From positions 1 to 16,366 of the forward strand of contig OMSP01000207.1 in assembly GCA_900313775.1 (NCBI GenBank): a DNA stretch of 16,366 nucleotides, read 5' to 3'. How positions within the stretch are numbered: the stretch's first letter is position 1; each line of letters begins with the position of its first letter. The position numbers and the translations under genes were made by a program. Positions 6,167 through 14,199 of the stretch are shown here, piece after piece. The notes beneath the pieces were generated by a model. That model was not told the origin of the DNA. It was given only the letters and a program-made list of their open reading frames with translations, and searched no databases. Source of the stretch: an uncultured Eubacteriales bacterium (lineage in GTDB: Bacteria > Bacillota > Clostridia > Lachnospirales > Lachnospiraceae).

Positions 6167-6985
6167 TCAGTACTGCTCGACATTGACCATTTTGACACGG
6201 TCGATGTCAAGCGGCAGGATCGAATTGGCAAACTCCTTGAATCTATCAGGCAGATCGCTGACATACAGGTCAGCGGCTGCCTGCTTTTTTTGTGTGTTGC
6301 GAAGACCCTGCTCCTCGAGCAGTTCCTTCAGACCCATCGCCGTCTCATAGGCCGGATTGACCAGGGTGATGGATTCGCCCAGATACTGATGTATCTGTTT
6401 GCGGAGCAGCGGATAGTGTGTACAGCCCAGCACGAGAGCGTCCACTTCGCTCTGCCTGAGTGAACTCAGATAATAGTCGATCATCTCCATCATGACCGGA
6501 TGATCCATCATCTGCTCCTCGACCATCGGCACAAAGAGCGGACAAGCCTTGCCGGTCACCGTGATCTTCGGATCGATCTCGCTTAAAACTTTGGCATAGA
6601 TGCCGCTGGAGACGGTCGCCTGAGTCCCGATGACACCGACTTTACCGGTCTGAGTAGCCTTGGCTGCAGCCAGAGCACCGGGCTTGACCACGCCGATCAT
6701 CGGCAGATCGATCTCATCCTTGATCTCCTCAAGTGCCAAAGCGCTGGCCGTATTGCAGGCCACAACGATAGCCTTGACATCTTTTGTACGCAGAAAATGC
6801 ACGATCTGCCGCGAGAAATAGATGATCGTATCTTTGGATTTGCTGCCGTAGGGTACGCGGGCCGTGTCTCCGAAGTAGACTATGTCCTCCTCCGGGAGCT
6901 GCCGCATGATCTCGCGGACCACGGTCAGTCCTCCGAGTCCCGAATCAAATACGCCGACCGGCGCGTTTGCTTTTGTCTCAGTCAT
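6167..6985 (-). CDS. murI: Glutamate racemase
   Basis: This 272-residue enzyme converts L- to D-glutamate for peptidoglycan, in the cytoplasm. The FDSGLGGLTV motif (13-22) and YFGDTARVPYG (37-47) are typical, and the two catalytic cysteines are Cys77 in ACNTAS and Cys188 in LGCTHYPLL. Both halves of the pseudo-symmetric fold are complete and the length is normal. An in-frame ATG at 6991 exists, but the GGGGAG box lies 7 nt before the ATG at 6985 and only 1 nt before the other, so 6985 is chosen. It is the last gene of the cvfB-dnaE-pfkA-murI run, 15 nt after pfkA, with its ribosome binding site against the pfkA stop, so translational coupling is likely. No terminator follows; the next gene is convergent and touches its stop codon. 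Confidence 0.96.
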   Translation of the reverse strand: MTETKANAPVGVFDSGLGGLTVVREIMRQLPEEDIVYFGDTARVPYGSKSKDTIIYFSRQIVHFLRTKDVKAIVVACNTASALALEEIKDEIDLPMIGVVKPGALAAAKATQTGKVGVIGTQATVSSGIYAKVLSEIDPKITVTGKACPLFVPMVEEQMMDHPVMMEMIDYYLSSLRQSEVDALVLGCTHYPLLRKQIHQYLGESITLVNPAYETAMGLKELLEEQGLRNTQKKQAAADLYVSDLPDRFKEFANSILPLDIDRVKMVNVEQY

Positions 6986-7000
6986 AATCATTCTCCCCTG

Positions 7001-7975
7001 TCAGACCGACAGTTCCTGTGCCATATCATATATCTTTTCCGGCGGTCTCTTTTTCATGCTCAGAGCCTGCTCAATGTCGAAGTCCACGAACTCGCCCTTC
7101 TGGAAGCAGACCGCACGGTTGCTCTTGCCCTCCAGAAGGAGTTCCACAGCCTTTGCTCCCATGATCGAGGCAAAGACACGGTCCTTGCAGGTCGGGCTGC
7201 CTCCGCGCTGCAGATAACCGAGGATCGTAGCGCGCGTCTCCATGCCGGTCGCTGCCTCGATTCGCTCTGCCATTCCCGCCGAATCACCGATCCCCTCGGC
7301 GTTGATGATGATGAAATGTTTCTTGCCCATATTGCGCATTGCGCGGATGCTGTCGATCAGGTATTCCTCGTTGACGTCGTCCTCCTCCGGCATAAGGATT
7401 GCCTCGGCGCCTCCTGCGATACCGCTCCACAGAGCGATATATCCGGCCGAGCGTCCCATCACTTCAATGATACTGCAGCGCTCATGGGATGTCGAGGTGT
7501 CCCTGATCTTATCGATCGCCTGCATGGCCGTGTTGACTGCGGTATCAAATCCGATCGTATAATCGGTGCAGCCGATATCCAGATCGATCGTCCCCGGCAC
7601 GCCTATTACATTGACGCCGTGTCTTGCCAGCGCCTGCGCGCCTCGATAGGAACCGTCGCCGCCGATGACGACGAGCCCGTCGATCCCGTACTTCTCACAC
7701 TGCTCCGCTGCCAGTTTCTGACCTGCCTCCTCGTGCATCCGACCGCTCCGGGCTGTCTGCAGGATAGTCCCGCCGCATTGGATGATCTCGGAGACATCGT
7801 GACTGTTCATATCGAATAACTCGCCTTTTAAAAGACCGTGAAAACCGCGGCGGATCCCCTTGACCTCCAGCCCCCGGGAAAGCGCCGTACGCACGACGGC
7901 GCGGAGTGCCGCGTTCATACCCGGCGCGTCGCCCCCGCTGGTCAATACTCCGATTGTCTCGATCCTGTTAGCCAT
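7001..7975 (-). CDS. pfkA: ATP-dependent 6-phosphofructokinase
   Basis: This 324-residue enzyme phosphorylates fructose 6-phosphate to fructose 1,6-bisphosphate in glycolysis. Motifs seen are GGDAPGMNA (14-22), GGDGS (105-109), PGTIDLD (127-133), EVMGR (171-175) and QRGGSP further on. Gly108 in GGDGS and Gly128 in PGTID are the residues expected in ATP-using enzymes; PPi-using forms carry Asp and Lys at these places. The catalytic Asp (E. coli D127) is Asp131. The usual TIDND motif reads TIDLD here, a Leu in place of the conserved Asn, with the flanking Asp residues kept, and GTD downstream reads CTD. I believe such variants occur in other clostridia. The ATG lies 1 nt after the dnaE stop, with a GAGAGGA box inside the last dnaE codons, so the genes are translationally coupled. 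Confidence 0.96.
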   Translation of the reverse strand: MANRIETIGVLTSGGDAPGMNAALRAVVRTALSRGLEVKGIRRGFHGLLKGELFDMNSHDVSEIIQCGGTILQTARSGRMHEEAGQKLAAEQCEKYGIDGLVVIGGDGSYRGAQALARHGVNVIGVPGTIDLDIGCTDYTIGFDTAVNTAMQAIDKIRDTSTSHERCSIIEVMGRSAGYIALWSGIAGGAEAILMPEEDDVNEEYLIDSIRAMRNMGKKHFIIINAEGIGDSAGMAERIEAATGMETRATILGYLQRGGSPTCKDRVFASIMGAKAVELLLEGKSNRAVCFQKGEFVDFDIEQALSMKKRPPEKIYDMAQELSV

Positions 7976-7976
7976 T

Positions 7977-10900
7977 TTATTTCCTCTCTTTCAAAGCCAC
8001 ATTGTCCTGCCCGAAGCGCATGGACAATTCTTCCAACACATGCGCGTCCGCCCGGATACCGCCCTCACGCTCGCAGCGCTTGACTGATCTCTCCCTGGTC
8101 AGATAGATCACCAGCAGGTCGTCTCCGGAGAAGCGCGAGATCATATCGCGCAGATAATCTTTCTGCCTGTCATAGGCCGCCATATCATCCAGTCGCAGCC
8201 AAAGCTCCCGTGATTGATTGGCCCGTATCCGCGAGACACTCTCACAGATCAGCTGGCTGTCCTTCTCGTCATCAGTCGAGACGCGGCCTTCCATCCAGAT
8301 GATCTGATCTTCAGCCAACATGTCTCGGTAACGCTCATAGCTCTTTGGAAACACAATCGTTTCTACGCTGCCGACCATATCTTCGATCACGACATATGCC
8401 ATGACTTGATTGTTCTTTGTATATTTAATGCGCACATCAGTAACGACGCCTCCGATCAGTGCCCGCTGTCCGTCATGGAGCTTTCGCTCACTCTCATCTC
8501 CGGTGTTGATAAAGTCTGTCGATACAGCGGTCGACCGGCGCCTCCACTCATCCGCATAGTCCTCGAGAGGATGGCCGCTCAGATAGATGGAGAGAAGCGA
8601 CTTCTCCATGCTCAGCAGCTGCTCATGATCGTACTCAGCGACCCGGGGGAAGGAGACGGTCATCTTCTGTCTGTCGGCCTCTCCCATCATGTCCATCAAC
8701 GACATCTGCCCGGCCATGGACATCTTCTTGTCCTTGCTGAGCTGATCCATGATCTGCGCGTAGACCATCATTTTCTGACGGCGGTTGCCTTCAAGATCAT
8801 CGAGAGCACCGCATTGGATCAGATTCTCGACCACTCGCTTGTTGACATCCAGCTCTCCGGTCCTCTCCAGAAAATCCTTTAGATCCTTATACGGTCCGTG
8901 CTCTTCTCTCTCCTTTACGATCTGTCTGACCGAAGTCTCTCCGACTCCCTTGACTGCCGCTAGGCTGAAGAGGATCCTGCCGCCCTCAGCGTCAAAGTAT
9001 TCACGCCCGCCGTTGATATCGGGCGGAGCGATCTCAATGCCCATCTGTTTGCAGTTGTAGATATAGACCGCGATCTTTGCCGAATTATCCATGACAGATG
9101 ACATCAGAGAGGCCATGAACTCAACAGGATAATGGCATTTGAGCCACGCCGTCTGATAGGAGACGATCGCGTAGGCAGCCGCGTGGGATTTGTTGAACGC
9201 GTACTTGGCAAAGTCGATCATATCGTCATATATCTTGTTCGCGACCTTTTCATCGATCCCGTTCCTGATACACCCCGGTATATCGTTCTCCGGATCGCCG
9301 TAGACGAAACACTGACGCTCCCGCATCATGACATCGCCCTTCTTCTTGCTCATCGCGCGCCGCAGCAGGTCGCTTCGCCCGAGCGAAAAACCGGCCAGCC
9401 CCTGCACGATCTGCATGACCTGCTCCTGGTAGACGATACAGCCGTATGTGGAGCGCAGGATCGGTTCCAGCTGCGGACAGTCGTAGCGGATCTCATCCGG
9501 ATTATTCTTCCCGGCGATATACTGCGGGATGAAGTCCATTGGACCCGGTCTGTAGAGCGCGATGCCGGCGATGATATCGTCGATCGTGCGCGGCTGCAGC
9601 TCTTTCATAAAGCTGGTCATGCCAGCACTCTCCAACTGGAAGACGCCGGCGGTATCGCCGTTTGAAAGCATCTGATAGACCTCCTCGTCCTCCAGATCGA
9701 TCTCGTTCATATCGATCTTTTGTCCGCTGTTCTTCGAGGCCATATCTGCCGCATTCTGGATGACGGTCAGAGTCTTCAGCCCCAGAAAATCCATTTTGAG
9801 AAGACCCAGCTCCTCGAGTGTCGTCATGGAGAACTGGGTGATAGCACCTTCGTCTGATCCCAGTGCAAGCGGTACATACTCCTCCACCGGCTTCTGGCTG
9901 ATGACCACGCCCGCCGCATGCGTGGATAAATGCCTCGGCAGTCCCTCCAGGCGCTGGCTCATATCGATCAGCTCTCTCACCTGAATATCGTTGTCATAGA
10001 GCTCTTTCAGTTCGGGGTTGATGAGCAGGGCCCGCTCCAGCGTGATGCCGAGCTCATTGGGGATCATCTTCGCGATCTTATCGCACATCGCATAGGACAG
10101 GTCCATCACCCGTCCCACATCGCGGATGACGCCGCGAGCAGCGAGCGTGCCGAAGGTCCCGATCTGAGAAACCTGCTCGCGTCCGTATTTCCTGACGACA
10201 TAGTCGATGACTTCCTGTCGGCGTACAAAGCAGAAATCCACATCGATATCGGGCATCGTGACGCGCTCGGGATTTAAGAACCGCTCGAAGAAGAGCTGAT
10301 AGCGCATCGGATCGATATCGGTGATGCCGAGACAGTAGGATACCATCGAGCCTGCTGCCGATCCCCGCCCGGGCCCTACCGCAATGCCGTTTTCCTTGGC
10401 GTAACGTATAAAATCCCAAACGATAAGGAAATAGTCGACAAATCCCATCGACCGGATCGTCTCCAGCTCGAAAGAAAGCCGTTCGCGCAGATCGTCGGTC
10501 ACCGGATCGTATCGGCGTGCAAGCCCCTCCTCACACAGACGATTCAGATAGGACCAGCCGTCCTCTCCCTCCGGCACATCGAAATGCGGGATCTTCTTCT
10601 CTCCGAAGGTGAAACTTACCTCACAGCGGTCCGCGATTTTCTGAGTATTGGAGAGCGCCTGGGGCGCATAGGGGAAGATCTCTGCCATCTCCTCCGGGGA
10701 TTTGACATAGTACTGACCTCCCTCATAACGCATTCTGTTCTCGTCGGATAAATGCTTATTGGTCTGCAGGCAGATCAGGATATCATGCGGCTTCGCGTCG
10801 TCCGCGTAAGTATAGTGGATATCATTCGTCGCCACCAGCTCGATCCCGGTCTCCTGTGACAGACGTACCAGGCCTTCGTTGACGCGGGCCTGCTCGGACA

Positions 10901-11438
10901 TACCGTGATCCTGCAGTTCCAGGAAATAGTTCCCCTTCCCGAAGATATCCTGATGCTCGAGGGCCGCCCTCTTCGCGTCCTCATAGCGGTTTTCCAGAAG
11001 GAGCCTCTGCACCTCTCCGGCCAGACAGGCCGAGAGCGCGATCAGACCCTCATGGTACTGCGACAGAAGCTCTCTGTCCACGCGCGGTTTGTAGTAAAAG
11101 CCTTCGGTGTATCCGCGCGAGACCAGTTTCATCAGATTCTGATAACCGGTGTTGTTCTCAGCGAGAAGGACCAGGTGGTAATAGCGTGCGTCGTGCTGAC
11201 CGACACTCTTATCCAGGCGCGATCCGACCGCTACATAGACCTCGCAGCCGATGACCGGGCGTATACCCTGAGCCTTGCACTCCTTGTAGAAGTCGATCAC
11301 GCCGAACATCGCGCCGTGATCGGTGATCGCCGCCGCGTTCATGCCCAGCTCTTTCACACGGGTCACATACTCCTTGATCTTATTGGACCCGTCCAAGAGA
11401 CTGTATTGTGTATGCACATGTAAATGTACAAAACCCAT
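7977..11438 (-). CDS. dnaE: DNA polymerase III subunit alpha (DnaE)
   Basis: This 1153-residue replicative polymerase is full length; E. coli DnaE is about 1160. It begins with a PHP domain (HLHVHTQYSLLDG at 5-17, TDHG at 39-42, NDIHY near 207). The palm follows with the catalytic PDIDVDF (396-402), GPGRGSAAGS (355-364) and YQEQVMQ in the fingers, then tandem helix-hairpin-helix regions and a C-terminal OB fold (IGGVVTDVRIKY onward). The metal-binding PHP residues look intact, so the domain may keep nuclease activity (inference). Clostridia usually also carry PolC, which is not in this window. The ATG has AAAGGA 6 nt before it, placed within the end of cvfB and leaving a 3-nt gap. The cvfB-dnaE-pfkA order suggests a single housekeeping transcript. 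Confidence 0.98.
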   Translation of the reverse strand: MGFVHLHVHTQYSLLDGSNKIKEYVTRVKELGMNAAAITDHGAMFGVIDFYKECKAQGIRPVIGCEVYVAVGSRLDKSVGQHDARYYHLVLLAENNTGYQNLMKLVSRGYTEGFYYKPRVDRELLSQYHEGLIALSACLAGEVQRLLLENRYEDAKRAALEHQDIFGKGNYFLELQDHGMSEQARVNEGLVRLSQETGIELVATNDIHYTYADDAKPHDILICLQTNKHLSDENRMRYEGGQYYVKSPEEMAEIFPYAPQALSNTQKIADRCEVSFTFGEKKIPHFDVPEGEDGWSYLNRLCEEGLARRYDPVTDDLRERLSFELETIRSMGFVDYFLIVWDFIRYAKENGIAVGPGRGSAAGSMVSYCLGITDIDPMRYQLFFERFLNPERVTMPDIDVDFCFVRRQEVIDYVVRKYGREQVSQIGTFGTLAARGVIRDVGRVMDLSYAMCDKIAKMIPNELGITLERALLINPELKELYDNDIQVRELIDMSQRLEGLPRHLSTHAAGVVISQKPVEEYVPLALGSDEGAITQFSMTTLEELGLLKMDFLGLKTLTVIQNAADMASKNSGQKIDMNEIDLEDEEVYQMLSNGDTAGVFQLESAGMTSFMKELQPRTIDDIIAGIALYRPGPMDFIPQYIAGKNNPDEIRYDCPQLEPILRSTYGCIVYQEQVMQIVQGLAGFSLGRSDLLRRAMSKKKGDVMMRERQCFVYGDPENDIPGCIRNGIDEKVANKIYDDMIDFAKYAFNKSHAAAYAIVSYQTAWLKCHYPVEFMASLMSSVMDNSAKIAVYIYNCKQMGIEIAPPDINGGREYFDAEGGRILFSLAAVKGVGETSVRQIVKEREEHGPYKDLKDFLERTGELDVNKRVVENLIQCGALDDLEGNRRQKMMVYAQIMDQLSKDKKMSMAGQMSLMDMMGEADRQKMTVSFPRVAEYDHEQLLSMEKSLLSIYLSGHPLEDYADEWRRRSTAVSTDFINTGDESERKLHDGQRALIGGVVTDVRIKYTKNNQVMAYVVIEDMVGSVETIVFPKSYERYRDMLAEDQIIWMEGRVSTDDEKDSQLICESVSRIRANQSRELWLRLDDMAAYDRQKDYLRDMISRFSGDDLLVIYLTRERSVKRCEREGGIRADAHVLEELSMRFGQDNVALKERK

Positions 11439-11441
11439 GCT

Positions 11442-12281
11442 TTATCCTTTGAGAGAAATACCGCTGTCTGTGATCTCTATCTCGCCCTCTTTGAGGAGCC
11501 GTCCGACCGCCCTCTTGAAGGCATTCTTGCTCATGGAAAAGACATCCATGATCTGAGCCGGATCGGCCTTGTCGGTGAACGGGATCCGGCCGCCGCGGCT
11601 CTTGATGATCGCCAGTACCGTTCCGGCGTCATCCACCATCTGCTCGGCGACTTTTTTCTGCAGAGTCAGATCGAGCTTCCCGTCCGGCAGCACGCGCGCC
11701 ACCCGGGCAGTCACGCGCTGTCCCACCTCGGCTTTGCGCAGTTCCTGGGGCGCGATGCGCGCGGAATACTTATCGTCCACCGCGACATAGACCCCGTGAT
11801 CGTCTGTGACTTCATATACGAAGCCGTTTACCTGATCGTCTTTTTTGTAGGGAGAATCTGTCGACAGCTGATGATAGACCTTGGTCATAGACGCGCAGAG
11901 GCGCTCCGACTTGTCGATATAGAGTGTCACCAGACACTCGTCGCCTTTTCTTACGCGAACGCTCTGCTCGTGAAACGGCAGGAGCAGATCCTTCTCCAGA
12001 CCCCAGTCGAGAAAAGCACCGATCTTAGTCACATCGACAGCGCGCAGGACCGCTACACCACCGACGGTCAGAGCCGGCTCCATGGTCGTCGCGATCGGTC
12101 TGTCCTCAGAGTCTTTATAGACAAAGACCTCGATCTTATCGCCTATATCGCTCCCCTCCGGCACCCATTTGTTCGGCAGGAGGATGTCTTCCGCGCGGCT
12201 GTCATAATGATCGCCGAGATAGGCGCCGACCGGCTCGATCCGCGTCACTGTCAGTATCTGTTTTTCACCAAGCACATACAT
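11442..12281 (-). CDS. cvfB: CvfB/YitL family S1-domain RNA-binding protein
   Basis: This protein of about 280 residues has an N-terminal S1-like module (LGEKQILTVTRIEPVGAYLG), two further S1-type OB folds (around GAFLDWGLEKDLLLP and GVYVAVDDKYSARI), and a C-terminal winged helix (GRIPFTDKADPAQI...FSMSKNAFKRAVGRLLKEG). This is the layout of CvfB, which binds RNA and affects virulence gene expression in Staphylococcus aureus; YitL is the Bacillus homologue. The length agrees with the family, which is around 300. The start is uncertain. The ATG at 12281 fits where family members begin but has no clear ribosome binding site. An in-frame TTG at 12308 adds nine residues and has only a weak GGA box. 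A TATACT just before the ATG could be a -10 box, which would give a nearly leaderless message. It is the first gene of the dnaE operon. Confidence 0.9.
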   Translation of the reverse strand: MYVLGEKQILTVTRIEPVGAYLGDHYDSRAEDILLPNKWVPEGSDIGDKIEVFVYKDSEDRPIATTMEPALTVGGVAVLRAVDVTKIGAFLDWGLEKDLLLPFHEQSVRVRKGDECLVTLYIDKSERLCASMTKVYHQLSTDSPYKKDDQVNGFVYEVTDDHGVYVAVDDKYSARIAPQELRKAEVGQRVTARVARVLPDGKLDLTLQKKVAEQMVDDAGTVLAIIKSRGGRIPFTDKADPAQIMDVFSMSKNAFKRAVGRLLKEGEIEITDSGISLKG

Positions 12282-12353
12282 GTCTACAGTATAATCTATG
12301 ACCCGCAAAAATTCCAGTTAAGCGGCTGATGTCACCATCTTTTCGCATGTTAC

Positions 12354-12390
12354 AAAAAAGAAGCACAGGCGAGCAGATAACTCGCCTGTG
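12354..12390 (-). terminator. Intrinsic terminator after the small Fn3-like protein gene
   Basis: CACAGGCGAG (12364-12373) and CTCGCCTGTG (12381-12390) form a perfect 10-bp stem with a 7-nt loop. On the minus strand the stem is followed by CTTCTTTTTT, a good U tract. It ends transcripts coming from 12465-12971 and separates the surface cluster from the cvfB operon. Confidence 0.88.
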
Positions 12391-12464
12391 AACAAAGAGG
12401 GCCTGCTGTGATCGATTGGCTAATCACTTTAAACAATGATTGTCCGCTAGAGTGTATACTTCTA

Positions 12465-12971
12465 TTACTCTCGATAGCCGCCTTTGTAATGTTTCGGCTT
12501 AAATGTCTTCCAATTGCTGTAAACTTTCTTTCCTTTTTTCGTAGTTCTGTACGAGCGCACTTTTATTTGCACCTTCGCATCTACACTGGCTGATCCTAAC
12601 ATGAGTACATGATTCGCAATACCTTCTTTTACTTTCTTCTTCTTCCATTTGGTCCACTTCTGGGGACTGATTGTATCCTTGCCGGTGTAGTATTCATGCC
12701 AATACTCTCTCGTTCTGTATTTGAGCTGATAACCATCAGCTTTCTTCACTTTGGACACTTTAACATTTACTGCTTTGGTAACCCAAACATCGCCATCTTC
12801 GTCGGTATGCTCAGTCTTCTCCTTGATATACTTAATCTTGGACGGCGCTTTTGGTCGCTTTGCTGCGGCATAAACATCGTTCTTTGCCAGCGAGCATACT
12901 GTCAACGAGAGCATCAATGCCATAACTATTAACAGTGCCTTTCTCATATTGATTCTCATTCTCGTACCCAT
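12465..12971 (-). CDS. Small secreted Fn3-like protein
   Basis: This 168-residue protein starts at an ATG with AGGAGG 6 nt before it. It has a signal peptide: a basic start (MGTRMRINMRK), a hydrophobic core (about 12-27) and a likely cut near VYA-AA (about 35). The mature part is a single lysine-rich Fn3-like module: VNVKVSKVKKADGYQLKYR, a longer loop holding WHEYY and two Trp-Lys clusters, then VQIKVRSYRTTKKGKKVYSNW. This resembles the Fn3-like repeats of the two large proteins upstream, but it stands alone with no catalytic domain and no sorting signal. It may be a small secreted binding or adhesive module, or a remnant of a larger surface protein; the function is unknown. It is the last gene of the surface cluster and is followed by an intrinsic terminator. 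No convincing promoter was found in the 294 nt before it. Confidence 0.8.
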   Translation of the reverse strand: MGTRMRINMRKALLIVMALMLSLTVCSLAKNDVYAAAKRPKAPSKIKYIKEKTEHTDEDGDVWVTKAVNVKVSKVKKADGYQLKYRTREYWHEYYTGKDTISPQKWTKWKKKKVKEGIANHVLMLGSASVDAKVQIKVRSYRTTKKGKKVYSNWKTFKPKHYKGGYRE

Positions 12972-13011
12972 AATAAACCTCCTTTTTCAGATTATCTGAC
13001 CCTGACTGTTT

Positions 13012-13143
13012 TTAAAAAAGCAAACAAACGACTGTTCCTTTAAACTGTATATTGAGTAGTGTTTTCATCCGTGTACATTTTAACTCAGGCAGACCTGCCG
13101 ATTTTATATTGCTGACGCCCTCTCTGTTATTAATGTTTAACAT
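13012..13143 (-). pseudogene. Decayed CAP-domain gene fragment
   Basis: A short minus-strand reading frame of 43 codons encodes INNRE near its start and KSAGLPELK in the middle, closely matching KAAGLPELK at residues 160-168 of the CAP protein encoded at 14200-15567. At the DNA level 13078-13105 and 15064-15091 agree at 26 of 28 bases, far more than chance. The similarity stops on both sides, there is no signal peptide or rest of the domain, and no good ribosome binding site. I read it as the remnant of a second CAP gene or of a gene-conversion tract in a cluster that undergoes duplication. A functional small peptide is not supported. Confidence 0.5.
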
Positions 13144-13231
13144 GGTACATTTTGGGTTTCACTTTCTGATAAGCATGTTAGCGAAGACCTCTGCGGACCT
13201 GAAAACAGGTAAGAAGCTGTAAGAAATCAGA

Positions 13232-13247
13232 GGCTCTAAAAAGAGCC
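13232..13247 (-). terminator. Hairpin after the transglutaminase-like gene
   Basis: GGCTCT (13232-13237) and AGAGCC (13242-13247) pair around a 4-nt loop, 18 bases past the stop at 13266. The minus-strand RNA then has a loose U-rich tail; on the plus strand a T6 run follows 5 bases on. Neighbouring small inverted repeats (ACCTG/CAGGT at 13197-13210, CCTCTG at 13188-13193 with CAGAGG at 13228-13233) make this a hairpin-rich stretch. Confidence 0.5.
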
Positions 13248-13265
13248 GCTGCTTTTTTAAATGGA

Positions 13266-14031
13266 TTACTTCCATTTCACCTTTCCGCCGGAGACGGTCA
13301 TCGTACGCCGCCGTCTGATCGTGTGGCGATAGCGGTATTTCTTGTAAGTGACCATATAGACATTGATACGCGGGTGATTCCGCTGCATATTCGGATCGCA
13401 GACGAGCCATTTCCTGCCGATTTTGACCTCTGCCCAACCGTGGGTGGTCATGCCGCCGCCGTACGCAACGATCTTGCCGAATCCCGCCCTGGTATCATAG
13501 CCGAGTGCACGTGCGATATAGGTAAATGCTAGCGCGTAACGATAGCAATTGCCGCTCTTTCTGCGGAACATATCCCGTGCGAAATACGCCATATTAGAGG
13601 CAATCGGTTTGCCGTATGATGCGCGGTAGCGGTAATGCTTCCAGAGATACTTATAGCATTGCTTCAGGCGCTTTTTTTGACAGCTTCGAGTTCGAATGCG
13701 CGAGAACAAATTTGACCGCGAGTTTCATCTCGTTGGAAGTGACACGGGCGCCGTCCTTGCCGACATAGTAGAAACCTTTGGCCTTTGTGCCGGCGATCGT
13801 GTTCATCGCCATAACGCCGTCGTCGCCGAACCAATATGTCATACCACCGATCTCCTGCCAGGCGTTTTTGACAAATGCCGTCTCGCTGGTATAGCAGTAT
13901 TTATTGCCCTCAACTGTTTTTATACAGGGGTATTCGGACTTCTCCGTTGCTTTCACACTAGCCGGTGCGAAGGTTATAAGCATTGCAACTGTTATTATAG
14001 ATACAATAGTCTTCTTTGCTATAGATTTCAT
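13266..14031 (-). pseudogene. Frameshifted secreted wall-binding/transglutaminase-like protein
   Basis: Two minus-strand frames make one sensible protein of about 254 residues. The first part starts at an ATG (14031) with AAAGGA 3 nt before it. It has a signal peptide (MKSIAKKTIVSIITVAML... cut near VKA) and aromatic/Gly repeats like choline- or wall-binding repeats (MTYWFGDDGVM, GFYYVGKDGARV). At an A7 tract (13672-13678) this frame runs into a stop at 13651. Dropping one A joins it to a transglutaminase-like domain with the full triad: Cys in SGNCYRYAL, His in TTHGWAEV and Asp in LVCDPN (about 162, 197 and 212 of the joined product). The second part alone could only start at a TTG at 13709 without a ribosome binding site. 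The intact protein would be a secreted transglutaminase-fold enzyme (protease or crosslinker) held to the wall. The cause may be a true mutation, a sequencing error in a homopolymer, or slippage. Confidence 0.75.
13672..13678 (-). other. A7 homopolymer at the frameshift
   Basis: Seven T on the plus strand (A7 in the message) mark the point where the two halves of the transglutaminase-like gene change frame. Six or nine A would restore the frame. The shift needed is +1 (or -2), so the A-rich run is not acting as a classical -1 slippery site. Confidence 0.7.
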
Positions 14032-14142
14032 ATGTCCTTTCTCCTGATTACTTGCAGTGGCAACAGGAAGATAAACAGTGTTCTCGTTCATGTAATCAAC
14101 GATTGCCTGCATCTTATCAGCGTCCATCATGCTTGAGGCAGT

Positions 14143-14167
14143 GACGCTGTTAACAACTGACAGCGTC
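14143..14167. repeat. Hairpin between the CAP and transglutaminase-like genes
   Basis: GACGCTGT (14143-14150) and ACAGCGTC (14160-14167) form a perfect 8-bp stem with a 9-nt loop. It lies 33 bases past the CAP gene stop on the minus strand and lacks a T-run, so it is not a standard terminator. It could be an RNA processing or stabilising element between the two genes. The 168 bases between 14032 and 14199 otherwise hold no recognisable gene, although they stay open in the frame of the next gene. Confidence 0.45.
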
Positions 14168-14199
14168 CACACCGCTTTCTTTAATAATAGTATCTTTGG

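Noticed and set aside
7001..7975. PPi-dependent phosphofructokinase suggested by the altered TIDND motif
   Set aside because: The residues that mark nucleotide use, Gly in GGDGS and Gly in PGTID, are those of ATP-dependent enzymes.
13672..13680. Programmed -1 frameshift at the A-rich run
   Set aside because: The downstream domain lies in the +1 (equal to -2) frame, so a -1 slip on AAAAAAG would enter the wrong frame, and no stimulatory stem or pseudoknot was evident.
13266..13709. Transglutaminase domain as an independent gene
   Set aside because: Its only extended start is a TTG without a ribosome binding site, and its first dozen residues overlap the frame of the preceding half. The joined frameshifted gene explains both parts better.
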